Made by a program: the position numbers and the translations under genes. From positions 1-35,586 of the forward strand of contig JBQTJM010000254.1 of NCBI GenBank assembly GCA_052387115.1: a DNA stretch of 35,586 bases, in the 5' to 3' direction. Shown here piece after piece: positions 20,011-26,863 of this stretch; position 1 is the first letter of the stretch, and each line of letters starts with the position of its first letter. Source of the stretch: JACCXJ01 sp052387115 (GTDB lineage: Bacteria; Pseudomonadota; Gammaproteobacteria; JACCXJ01). The notes below the pieces were generated by a model that saw only the letters and a program-made list of their open reading frames with translations, was not told where the DNA came from and did not search any database.

Positions 20011-21234
20011 GTGACGCTCATCGTGCAGAAATTCGGGGGCACGTCCGTCGGCGATATCGATCGCATCCGGGAGGTGGCTGCGCAGGTCGGAGCGACACGT
20101 GCGCTCGGACACGAGGTCGTGGTCGTGGTCTCGGCGATGAGCGGCGAGACCGACCGCCTCATCGGCCTCGCCAGACAACTGACGCCACGCCCCAAGGCGC
20201 GCGAGCTCGATGTCCTGCTCGCGACCGGGGAGCAGGTCACCATCGCGCTCCTCGGCATCGCCCTGGAGGCCCAGGGTCACCGGGCCCGTTCCTACACCGG
20301 CGCACAGGTGCACATCCTGACCGACAGCGCCCACAACAAGGCGCGTATCCTCGATATCGACGGCGAGCGGATACGGAGAGACCTTGCGGAGGGGACCATC
20401 GTGGTCGTAGCCGGCTTCCAGGGCGTGGACGAGCACGGCGACATCACCACCCTGGGGCGCGGGGGCTCGGACACCACCGCCGTGGCGCTGGCGGCCGCGC
20501 TCAAGGCCACGGAGTGCCGGATCTATACCGACGTGGACGGGGTCTACACGACCGATCCGCGTATCGTCCCCGAGGCCCGGCGTCTCGATCGCCTGACCTA
20601 CGAGGAGATGCTCGAGATGGCGAGCCTGGGCGCCAAGGTGCTCCAGATCCGGTCGGTGGAGTTCGCGAGCAAGTATAATGTGCCGCTCCGGGTGCTCTCG
20701 TCGTTCCGGGACGGCGGGGGGACGCTCATCACGGCCGAGGACCCAGCCATGGAACAGCCCGTCATTTCCGGGATCACGGTGAATCGCGACGAAGCGAAGC
20801 TGACGGTCCTCGGGGTCCCCGACAAGCCCGGCATCGCGGCCCGCATCCTGGTGCCGATCGCCGAGGCCAACATCGAGGTCGACATGATCGTGCAGAATGT
20901 CGCCGCGGATGCGACCACCGACTTCACCTTCACGGTACACCGCAACGACTATGACCGGGCGCTCGAGTCGCTGAACCGGGTCGCCGCGGAGCTGGGGGCG
21001 CGCGGCGTCGAGGGCGACGACAGGATCGTCAAGATCTCGGTCGTCGGGGTCGGAATGCGCTCGCATGCGGGGATCGCGAGCACGATGTTTCAGGCCTTAG
21101 CGGGTGAGGGCATCAATATCCGCATGATCTCGACCTCCGAGATCAAGGTATCGGTGGTGGTGGATGAGCGGTACCTGGAGCTGGGGGTGCGGACCCTGCA
21201 CAGCGCCTTTCGACTGGATCGGGCGGCCGGGTAA
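20011..21234 (+). CDS. lysC: Aspartate kinase
   Basis: 407 residues from GTG 20011 (MTLIVQKFGGTSVGD), the standard start of the family; the frame is open upstream only as read-through of the alaS tail. Phosphorylates aspartate, the first step to lysine, threonine, methionine and diaminopimelate. Motifs: KFGGTSVGD (nucleotide binding), VVSAMSGETDRLI, LATGEQVTIALL, TLGRGGSDTTAVALAAAL, CRIYTDVDGVYTTDPRIV. Two ACT domains (about 265-405), with LTVLGVPDKPGIAARI and ISVVGVGMRSHAGIA, imply feedback control by lysine and/or threonine. An internal start for a separate beta subunit is known in some relatives and is not excluded. Confidence 0.97.
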   Translation: MTLIVQKFGGTSVGDIDRIREVAAQVGATRALGHEVVVVVSAMSGETDRLIGLARQLTPRPKARELDVLLATGEQVTIALLGIALEAQGHRARSYTGAQVHILTDSAHNKARILDIDGERIRRDLAEGTIVVVAGFQGVDEHGDITTLGRGGSDTTAVALAAALKATECRIYTDVDGVYTTDPRIVPEARRLDRLTYEEMLEMASLGAKVLQIRSVEFASKYNVPLRVLSSFRDGGGTLITAEDPAMEQPVISGITVNRDEAKLTVLGVPDKPGIAARILVPIAEANIEVDMIVQNVAADATTDFTFTVHRNDYDRALESLNRVAAELGARGVEGDDRIVKISVVGVGMRSHAGIASTMFQALAGEGINIRMISTSEIKVSVVVDERYLELGVRTLHSAFRLDRAAG

Positions 21235-21339
21235 GCGCCGCGCGGGGTCCCAACGGGCTCACCGATACCGCGTGCCCCTTGTGGGGTGCCGTGTTCTGTG
21301 GTTTGATGAGCGAAAAGATCCGCAATGGGCGGGGCTTAT

Positions 21340-21366
21340 GGACAGTTCGTGACTGTGGAGGCAGGA
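21340..21366 (+). promoter_or_regulatory. Possible CsrA autoregulatory GGA motifs at the csrA ribosome site
   Basis: GGA triplets occur at 21340-21342, 21357-21359 and 21364-21366; the last two lie in the Shine-Dalgarno area (GTGGAGGCAGGAG). CsrA binds GGA in leader loops and represses its own translation in E. coli. Spacing fits, but no fold was computed. Confidence 0.35.
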
Positions 21367-21367
21367 G

Positions 21368-21595
21368 ATGTTGATCTTGACGAGGCGGGTAGGCGAGTCA
21401 CTGATAATAGGCGATGACGTGAATGTCACCGTTCTGGGGGTCAAGGGCAACCAAGTACGGTTGGGTGTGAATGCGCCGAAAGAGATCTCGGTGCATCGGG
21501 AGGAGATCTACCAGCGGATCCAGCAGGAACGAGCGGCGCGCGCCGGGGTGGTCGATGAGTCGCCCACCGAGCCGGCTCCCGACGACGGCGCCTAG
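21368..21595 (+). CDS. csrA: Carbon storage regulator CsrA (RsmA)
   Basis: 75 residues with a strong AGGAG site. CsrA is a dimeric RNA-binding protein that controls translation of metabolism, motility and biofilm genes. MLILTRRVGESLIIGDDVNVTVLGVKG and VRLGVNAPKEISVHREEIYQRI match the family almost throughout, including the RNA-contacting Arg44-equivalent in VHREEI. The C-terminal tail after about 58 is acidic and variable, as usual. Placed between lysC and tRNA-Ser, as in other gammaproteobacteria. CsrA often interacts with c-di-GMP enzymes, but no direct link to the kinase at 1431 is shown here. Confidence 0.97.
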   Translation: MLILTRRVGESLIIGDDVNVTVLGVKGNQVRLGVNAPKEISVHREEIYQRIQQERAARAGVVDESPTEPAPDDGA

Positions 21596-21633
21596 CGAAC
21601 GAGGGCCCGAATCGATTAAGTCGGGGGTCCGGC

Positions 21634-21662
21634 TTTACCTCGCTCGCGTGGCCCGCTATCCT
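21634..21662 (+). promoter_or_regulatory. Candidate promoter of the tRNA pair
   Basis: TTTACC (21634-21639) and TATCCT (21657-21662) are separated by 17 bases and end 36 bases before tRNA-Ser. A reasonable sigma-70 match. Confidence 0.45.
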
Positions 21663-21698
21663 TTACCTTGCGCAAGCAAGGGGGTTTTGAGGGGCAAT

Positions 21699-21791
21699 GG
21701 AGAGATGGCCGAGCGGCTGAAGGCACTCCCCTGCTAAGGGAGTATGGGGTTAACAGCCCCATCGAGGGTTCGAATCCCTCTCTCTCCGCCA
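21699..21791 (+). tRNA. tRNA-Ser(GCT)
   Basis: 93 bases including encoded CCA. The acceptor arm GGAGAGA pairs with TCTCTCC, the D-loop has GCGGCTGAAGGC, and the anticodon stem CTCCC/GGGAG holds a loop with GCT at 21733-21735. The long variable arm (TATGGGGTTAACAGCCCCAT) and GGTTCGAATCC are class II serine features. It reads AGC/AGT codons and is the counterpart of E. coli serV, also next to csrA. Confidence 0.97.
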
Positions 21792-21832
21792 AACACCGGT
21801 CGCGCGAACGTAGCGGCGGTCCTTCTTCACAC

Positions 21833-21910
21833 GCGCCCGTAGCTCAGTTGGATCAGAGTACCTGGCTACGAACCAGGGGGTCGGGGGTTCGAGTCCCTCC
21901 GGGCGCGCCA
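21833..21910 (+). tRNA. tRNA-Arg(ACG)
   Basis: 78 bases including CCA. The acceptor arm GCGCCCG pairs with CGGGCGC, the D-arm is AGCTCAGTTGGATCAGAGT, the anticodon stem CTGGC/ACCAG has ACG at 21868-21870, and the T-arm contains GGTTCGAGTCC. A34 is the target of TadA, encoded upstream. The serV-argV order of E. coli is preserved. Confidence 0.97.
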
Positions 21911-21926
21911 AGCTTGGCCTGACAGG

Positions 21927-22010
21927 TTGGATCGACCCCGTATGATCGGCCCCCAAATTGGTCGATCCCCGAATTGATCGCCCCAGGTTGATCGCCCCAG
22001 ATTGATCGAT
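21927..22010. repeat. Degenerate tandem array of TTGATCG-CCCC units behind tRNA-Arg
   Basis: Five to six units of about 14-18 bases share TTGATCGCCCCA or a close variant: starting near 21927, 21943, 21958, 21974, 21988 and 22002. The two central units (TTGATCGCCCCAGG and TTGATCGCCCCAGA) are nearly identical and abut directly. It has no spacers, so it is not a CRISPR. Confidence 0.6.
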
Positions 22011-22142
22011 GAGGCCCCTCTTCGGCCGTTCCGTCACATTATAATCAAGTCTGAGGCAGCGTATGCCGATCGTGGCTGCAGCGCTTGCGCCGTTTCGCCG
22101 ACAGGCGCGCGGGATGGCATACCGGCCCGTGGGCGTAAGGGG

Positions 22143-22523
22143 CTAATCGAGCGCGATGCGCCACTGCAGGAACACCTGGCCGAACCCCCCTGGTCCGTCC
22201 GCGAGGCGGCCAATAAGGTCGAGCTCCAGGCTGTGGTAGCGATCGAAGTCATAGCGGATCCCGTCGCGAAGGAGCACTTTGAGGAATCGCGGCATGGGCA
22301 GAGTCTCGAATTGATCCACGAACTGAGCTCGAGCCGGGGCCGTATCGTAGCTACCGGCGGGCGGCAGAAACGCCGGGGGCGGGTCGTCGAGGGGTCCGGC
22401 GTCCGCGTTGAGGGTATATCCAGCTAGTAGCAGCAGGCAGGGGAGGCGCGTCAGTCCTCCCCCAAGGCGACCCAAGGCCACCCGATCTCCCGAGCACGCA
22501 GGTTTCATCCACGCAGGTTTCAT
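22143..22523 (-). CDS. Unrecognised small exported protein (126 residues)
   Basis: ATG 22523 is chosen because GGGAGGTAA, a very strong ribosome site, lies 5 bases upstream; the frame extends further upstream but only through the leader. The sequence opens MKPAWMKPAC, an exact 14-of-15 base tandem duplication of the start region. Next is a hydrophobic segment (LPCLLLLAGYTLNADAG), a probable signal peptide. The mature part is short, with PRFLKVLLRDGIRYDFDRYH and an amphipathic SLELDLIGRLADG...VFLQWRIALD end that could be beta-strands. I do not recognise a family. It is divergent from cysE and follows a structured leader that may be a riboswitch. Confidence 0.6.
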   Translation of the reverse strand: MKPAWMKPACSGDRVALGRLGGGLTRLPCLLLLAGYTLNADAGPLDDPPPAFLPPAGSYDTAPARAQFVDQFETLPMPRFLKVLLRDGIRYDFDRYHSLELDLIGRLADGPGGFGQVFLQWRIALD

Positions 22524-22535
22524 CTGATTACCTCC

Positions 22536-22664
22536 CGTAGGGCAGCGTTCTGCACCGTGAGGCGAAGGCCGTGGCCGGTTCACATCCGGCCGCGTGAAAG
22601 TCCGTCGCACCCCGTTCCCGGGGTCGGGCCGAGAGGGCCGCGTGCAATAGGACAGGGGGCACGG
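22536..22664 (-). promoter_or_regulatory. Candidate cobalamin-type riboswitch leader of the small exported protein
   Basis: Read on the minus strand, this leader carries elements in the order of a cobalamin riboswitch: GTGCCCCC at the 5' end, a GGCC...GGCC hairpin, GGGAACGGGGTGCGACGGAC (resembling the GGGAA..GGTGxxAxxCC core), CCGGATGTGAACCGG (resembling the CACTGTGA arm), and a closing GCAG-AACG-CTGC hairpin followed by CCTACGGGAGG, like the 3' end AGxxCxGCCTACGGG. The ribosome site follows directly. The match is by eye, and the classical GCCACTGG segment is weak or absent, so it may be a truncated variant or another structured leader. Confidence 0.4.
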
Positions 22665-22816
22665 CCTTGCGCCGATGAGGTCCTCGTTCCCTCGACGACC
22701 AGGCGATTTCCGCGGGGGGTATTGCTCCTCGGGCGCGCTCGGCACCCGCTGTCGGATCTCCGACGCCGATGGCGCTCCGCGAGCGTTTGTGCAAGCGCTA
22801 CGCCACCGTAACGACC

Positions 22817-23527
22817 ATGTTTCACCGCCTTAAAGAGGACATCGCCTGCGTATTCGAACGCGACCCCGCGGCGCGCACGACCCTGGAGGTCCTGACCACC
22901 TCCCCGGGTTTGCATGCGATCGTGTTACATCGGGTGAGCCACAGGCTGTGGCGCAACGGGTTCAAATGGCCGGCGCGTTTCCTCGCCCATATCAGCCGCT
23001 GGCTGACGGGGGTGGAGATCCACCCCGCCGCCCGCATCGGCCGGCGTTTTTTCATCGATCACGGCATGGGGATCGTGATCGGTGAGACCTCGGAGATCGG
23101 CGATGATTGCAGCCTCTACCACGGCGTCACCTTAGGGGGCACGACCTGGAACAAGGGCAAACGTCACCCCACGCTCGGGCGCAATGTGGTCATCGGCGCC
23201 GGCGCCAAGGTCCTCGGGCCCATCACCATCGGTGACCACGCCCGCATCGGGTCCAACGCCGTGGTGGTGAAGGAAGTACCGCCCGGGGCCACGGTCGTGG
23301 GGGTGCCGGGCCAGGTGGTCGCGCCCGATAGGGACCGTTCGGAACGCCGGGAGGAGATGGCGAAGAAGATGGGCTTCGACGCGTATGGGACCACCAAGGA
23401 CATGCCCGATCCCGTGGCGAACGCCCTCCATGCCATCCTCGACCACCTGCACGCACAGGACGCGCGCCTCACCGCATTGCGCGATGCGCTGCGCGCCCAC
23501 GGCATCGAGCCGCCGCCGGAGGATTAG
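22817..23527 (+). CDS. cysE: Serine O-acetyltransferase
   Basis: 236 residues from ATG 22817 (MFHRLKEDIACVFERDPAAR), the typical opening of the short CysE form; ATG 22769 would add 16 residues unlike the family. Acetylates serine with acetyl-CoA to give O-acetylserine for cysteine synthesis. The left-handed beta-helix of hexapeptide repeats runs from about 70 to 180: EIHPAARIGRRFFIDHGMG, IVIGETSEIGDDCSLYHGVT, LGGTTWNKGKRHPTLG, GAGAKVLGPITIGDHARIGS. Catalytic His and Asp are in the FIDHGMG and YHGVT regions. The C-terminus lacks the inhibitory ..GDGI tail of E. coli CysE, so feedback control may differ. No iscR or cysK neighbour. Confidence 0.95.
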   Translation: MFHRLKEDIACVFERDPAARTTLEVLTTSPGLHAIVLHRVSHRLWRNGFKWPARFLAHISRWLTGVEIHPAARIGRRFFIDHGMGIVIGETSEIGDDCSLYHGVTLGGTTWNKGKRHPTLGRNVVIGAGAKVLGPITIGDHARIGSNAVVVKEVPPGATVVGVPGQVVAPDRDRSERREEMAKKMGFDAYGTTKDMPDPVANALHAILDHLHAQDARLTALRDALRAHGIEPPPED

Positions 23528-23598
23528 ATTCTGGGAAAATAGGGGTCAGACTTTTTATTCCACCGAAACACTTGCCGCAGCATACCCTCTCCGTTTAG

Positions 23599-23752
23599 GG
23601 GGACCGACATTCCGGTCCCCTCCCCTGCGGAGCGGGGGAGGGTCAGGGTGGGGGTAAAGGCGCCGCGGCGAGGAACAACCTTGGTCAGCGACCCAACGGC
23701 CGGACCCCCACCCCACCCTCCCCCGTCCGCAAAAAGCACGGACAGGGGAGGG
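23599..23752. repeat. Inverted pair of GC-rich palindromic repeats, REP-like
   Basis: Three structures: a hairpin GGGGACCG/CGGTCCCC (23599-23620); unit A (23617-23655) with CCCTCCCC...GGGGGAGGG followed by GGGTGGGGGT; and unit B (23704-23752), the inverted equivalent with ACCCCCACCCCACCCTCCCC and a second hairpin GTCCG...CGGAC. Upstream at 23543 a GGGGTCAGACTTTTTATTCC stretch resembles the GGGGTCAGA motif often seen beside REP-associated transposases, and such a relic follows. Confidence 0.6.
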
Positions 23753-23831
23753 AGTTGCTCGGAGAGAACTCGAGCTTCAAAAGGAGCGTAGGGCGCGTGC
23801 CCGCGCCATTCATTGGCGGTATGATTCCGCC

Positions 23832-24035
23832 ATACCTGATTACCGTCGCGCCCATCTGCAGGGGGGCACGTATTTCTTCACCGTCAACACGGCGCCAAAC
23901 GTTTCTCACCGATGCCGGGGTGCGCTCGGCCCTGCGGGAAGCGATCGGAACGCTTCGTTTGACCCATCCGTTAGCTATCGTGGCTCGGGTATCGCTGCCT
24001 GACCGCATGAATGCGATCCGCTGGTGGTCGCCCAA
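23832..24035 (+). pseudogene. Degraded REP-associated tyrosine transposase (RAYT/IS200-like)
   Basis: From 23832, IPDYRRAHLQGGTYFFTVNTA is read, the RAYT N-terminus ('MPDYRRA...GGTYFFTVN'), but the start codon is ATA instead of ATG. A frameshift after about 23 residues leads into RQTFLTDAGVRSALREAI and THPLAIVARVSLPDRMNAIRW, the next RAYT block. The catalytic HxH (normally PDHLHALW) is changed to RMN. The sequence stops near 24035 at the junction with the MNT gene on the other strand. It is therefore a dead 5' fragment: no start, shifted frame, no catalytic histidines, no C-terminus. Confidence 0.75.
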
Positions 24036-24268
24036 TCTACCACGTCTACCGTATAGGGAACGTCGGATGCGCTGAAGTCATATCGCAATTGGGCCGTGGT
24101 TTCGTAAGGCAGCGGGACTTCTCCGACCACGCAAAGGTCCAGGTCGGAGGTGGCCCTGGCTATGCCGGCAACGCGCGAGCCGAACGCCCATACTTCGCGG
24201 CCGGGGACATGCCGCCGCAGGATGGCTTGCACCATCGCCAGATGGTCGGGCCGAACGTCAAGCGGCAT
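23975..24268 (-). CDS. MNT-domain nucleotidyltransferase (HI0073/MntA-like), C-terminus replaced
   Basis: 97 residues from ATG 24268. Minimal nucleotidyltransferases pair with HEPN proteins; in characterised HepT-MntA pairs the MNT protein AMPylates and neutralises the HEPN RNase. Motifs: AFGSRVAGIARATSDLDL with Gly30-Ser31 and Asp42/Asp44, and the third acidic residue in VDVVDWATTS (Asp75). Relatives continue after DWATTS with about 15 more residues ending in VVIQ-like sequence. Here the tail is instead GSHSCGQAAIPEPR, which is exactly antisense to the transposase relic. The active-site residues survive, but the last helix is lost, so activity is uncertain. It overlaps the HEPN gene by 11 bases. 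Confidence 0.8.
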   Translation of the reverse strand: MPLDVRPDHLAMVQAILRRHVPGREVWAFGSRVAGIARATSDLDLCVVGEVPLPYETTAQLRYDFSASDVPYTVDVVDWATTSGSHSCGQAAIPEPR

Positions 24269-24656
24269 TGCGCAGCCGCTCCATCGTGACTTTGGCGTCG
24301 GCAAGAAAGTCGCGCGCGCGCTCGAAAGCGCGGGCCGTCTCCTCACTGTCGTAGATATGGGAAGTCTTGTTGCGGGCTTCGTAATGTCCGAACCAGGTCT
24401 CGGTGTCTTCGAGCAACCGGTGTTTGGCGGCCTGGCGGAAGATGTCTCTTTTGGAAAGCACAGCGCCTTCGTCAATCTGGTAGTTGTCCTTGAGCGCCCT
24501 CTGCAGCAGCTTCCAGGACAAGTCCATGGCGATCTCGAAACGTTGGATGACGCCGTCGCGTACCGTCAGCAATTGCGGATAGCACGCGGCCTCCGCGAAA
24601 CCTTCTTCGAGCCGCACGAGCGCCTTTTCCAGCGCGTCGACACTCAGTCTTGTCAT
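24258..24656 (-). CDS. HEPN-domain protein, HI0074 family (HepT-like toxin)
   Basis: 132 residues from ATG 24656; the longer frame upstream has no family likeness. The opening (SVDALEKALVRLEEGF), RDGVIQRFEIAMDLSWKLLQRAL and WFGHYEARNKTSHIYD match the HI0074/'nucleotidyltransferase substrate-binding' group. The HEPN RNase motif Rx4-6H is Arg95-NKTS-His100, followed by Tyr as in active HepT toxins. It is translated ahead of, and overlaps, the MNT partner. If that partner is crippled, either the toxin is restrained some other way, or it too is inactive. Helical throughout; cytosolic. Confidence 0.85.
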   Translation of the reverse strand: MTRLSVDALEKALVRLEEGFAEAACYPQLLTVRDGVIQRFEIAMDLSWKLLQRALKDNYQIDEGAVLSKRDIFRQAAKHRLLEDTETWFGHYEARNKTSHIYDSEETARAFERARDFLADAKVTMERLRNAA

Positions 24657-24766
24657 GGTTTCTCTGCCGCTCTCCCCCATTCGAGTAAACGCTGTCGCAG
24701 CGCTATCTAATCCCGCGTACCCGAGGCTCGCGTCGGTCGGCATGCGCGCCTCGGGACCGCTGCCGA

Positions 24767-26863
24767 TCACTCGCAGGATACGGCCGCCAGGTCGGCCGCA
24801 TCGCGCTTGCAACGGTCACGACCCTTGCCGCCGTTCAAGCGGTCCCTGCCAGGTCCTCCCACCAGTGCGTCTTTTCCTCGGTCACCTTGCAGCCGATCGT
24901 TGCCTGGCCCCCCGATGAGTCGGTCCCGCCCGGGACCTCCGGAGAGGCGGTCGTTGCCGCCCCCGCCTCGGATCGTGTCGTTACCGCCGAGGCCGGCGAT
25001 GGTGTCGGGGCCGGGTGTCCCGGTGATCGTATCCGGCCCCGGCGTGCCCAGACACACTTGACCCGGCACACCGTTGACCCTGCAGCCGCCGCTCGGAGCA
25101 GGGCCCGGTGGTGGGGCCGCGATGCTTCCTTCCACGGCGCCGATGTCGCACGCCGCCCCTTGGGGCCGCGGGATACCGCGTTGGTCCGTCAACGTCTCCG
25201 GCAGTTGGCAATCGCCGTTCGCGGGGCTCGCATCGAGCGCCGGGCTTCCGTGGATGAGGATATGGGTCGGCGTCGGCCCACCGTTGTTGGCGAGCGTGGT
25301 ATGGAGGATCGCGCCCAAGCCTGCACCGGGCACGATGTCGGTCGCGCCGGGGCTGAAGCCGACGACGCCCGATTGCCCGCTGTGGCCAAAGAGGTTGTGG
25401 CTGCCGACGTTGATGGGGCCGGAGCTGATCCGGACCTCCGGCCCGCTCCCGGTAGCGGCGTTACCGGCGATGAGCGTGCGGCGCAGCGTGACGGTGTCGG
25501 ATAAGCTGAAGAGTCCCCCACCGTCGTCCGCCGAGGTGCTGGTCGAAGCCGATACGTTTCCGGTTATCGTGCTGTGAATGAGGGTGATGGGGCTCCCCGA
25601 GTTCCCAATGCCACCACCGTCACCTTCGGATCGATTCGAAGAAATGGTCGTGTTGATGAGTGTGAGAGGGGCCCCGTCACCGTTGTAGATCCCGCCGCCG
25701 GAAGCGAAGAATTGCCTCAGTGCCACGTTGCCCGAGACGGTCGTGTTCATGATCGTCAGCGGGCTGCGGTCGTTGCACACGCCCCCGCCGAATGTAGTAA
25801 AACTGATGTTGGTACTTGTACCGGCCGCGGTATTGCCCGCGATGGTGCTGTTGACAATGGTGGTGGTGTCCCCGGGGTCAAACCTTCCGAGGATATCCAA
25901 TCCGCCGCAGGAGCGGCCAGCGTAGTTCTGAGCGATCACGCTGTTCGTGATGAGCGCGGTGCCGCCGAACTGGCTGACCCCACCGCCGCTCCCGCGCGTA
26001 TAGTTGCCGCTGATGGTGCTGCTGTCGATCCGGAGGTAAGCATAAAAATCCATACAAGGATCGCTGTTCACCCCGCCTGAATTATCATAGGCGGTATTGC
26101 TCGAGACGGTGCTGTGGTTAAGGACCAAGACACCGCCCCCACTGGAGATACCACCGCCGCCTCCGGCAATGTTGCCGGTGACGGTGCTGTTCTCGAGGAC
26201 GGCAACACCCTCGTACACGAGTAAACCACCGCCCTGCAGATCAACGTCAAACAACCCGCCGCCGAGCCCCTGGAGCTTGCCGCCGCTCACCGTGGTGCTG
26301 CGGAGCGTGAGCTGCCCCGGGCGCCTCACCGTGAAAACACGAAAGTCGGGCGCGCCGTTCTCGCGCCTCACCGTGCTGCCGTTCCCCTCGATCGTGATGG
26401 GCGAGGTGACGAGCGGGAGCCCCGAATATCCGAGGCTGTCATCCGGTATCGGGGACATCAGCGTGTGCGTGCTGCCCGCCGCCAGGACGATGGTGTCCGC
26501 GCCGCTCCCGCCCGTGCATCCGCCCACCGGGCTGTCGCTATTGGCGGTGGTGATGGCCTCGACGAGTGTGCAGCCGATGCCGTCCACCGGGATCGTCGCC
26601 GCCCACGCGGGCGCCTCACCGAGCGCCAGGAGCAAGGCCAGGGCGGCAATGGACCCCGCCCGGCGCCGCTCGAGGGCGCGCCGGGCGCGCCTTGGCAGGG
26701 CGCGAAGGGGCAGGTAGTGATCGGCGAAGCGCCGAAACAGGTCTTCGGCCTGTGGGAGAACGATGAGCGGCAGCCCGGCATCCTCGGCGGCGTGCTCGAA
26801 CGCCCTGCGCAGATCGGACGGGATCCTGATGTCTGGCATCTCGGGGTGGTGCGAGGTGTTCAT
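24767..26863 (-). CDS. Secreted beta-helix protein with CSLREA-like start and RTX-type calcium-binding repeats
   Basis: 698 residues, ATG start with ATGGAG about 10 bases upstream. Order: an unusual cytoplasmic-like N-terminal extension (1-68, rich in Arg near its end), a signal-peptide-like helix (69-89, ending APAWAA), a CSLREA-like segment (CTLVEAITTANSD, 98-110), then about 400 residues of right-handed parallel beta-helix. Repeating turns read like NSTVTGN, HSTVSSN and NTTVSGN. A 'choice-of-anchor' type end follows (GSPALDASPANGDCQ...RGIPRPQGAACDIGAVE). Residues 606-686 are nine nonapeptides of the form GGxGxDxLx, binding Ca2+, and a short tail closes with two cysteines (RCK...VSCE). Probably a surface or secreted adhesin or carbohydrate-binding protein. 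No type I secretion genes are nearby, and the N-terminal signal points to Sec export. Confidence 0.85.
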   Translation of the reverse strand: MNTSHHPEMPDIRIPSDLRRAFEHAAEDAGLPLIVLPQAEDLFRRFADHYLPLRALPRRARRALERRRAGSIAALALLLALGEAPAWAATIPVDGIGCTLVEAITTANSDSPVGGCTGGSGADTIVLAAGSTHTLMSPIPDDSLGYSGLPLVTSPITIEGNGSTVRRENGAPDFRVFTVRRPGQLTLRSTTVSGGKLQGLGGGLFDVDLQGGGLLVYEGVAVLENSTVTGNIAGGGGGISSGGGVLVLNHSTVSSNTAYDNSGGVNSDPCMDFYAYLRIDSSTISGNYTRGSGGGVSQFGGTALITNSVIAQNYAGRSCGGLDILGRFDPGDTTTIVNSTIAGNTAAGTSTNISFTTFGGGVCNDRSPLTIMNTTVSGNVALRQFFASGGGIYNGDGAPLTLINTTISSNRSEGDGGGIGNSGSPITLIHSTITGNVSASTSTSADDGGGLFSLSDTVTLRRTLIAGNAATGSGPEVRISSGPINVGSHNLFGHSGQSGVVGFSPGATDIVPGAGLGAILHTTLANNGGPTPTHILIHGSPALDASPANGDCQLPETLTDQRGIPRPQGAACDIGAVEGSIAAPPPGPAPSGGCRVNGVPGQVCLGTPGPDTITGTPGPDTIAGLGGNDTIRGGGGNDRLSGGPGRDRLIGGPGNDRLQGDRGKDALVGGPGRDRLNGGKGRDRCKRDAADLAAVSCE

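Noticed and set aside
21927..22010. CRISPR array
   Set aside because: Units of 14-18 bases abut without spacers and no cas genes are present.
22536..22664. Group II intron or RNase P fragment on the plus strand (GTGAAAGTCCG at 22595 or so)
   Set aside because: Only one short motif matches and no reverse transcriptase or further core elements are present; the minus-strand riboswitch-like order explains more of the sequence.
25048..26600. Repetitive DNA that could be mistaken for a repeat array or CRISPR
   Set aside because: The repetition comes from beta-helix turns encoded by one protein gene; periodicity follows codons and there are no constant repeats with unique spacers.
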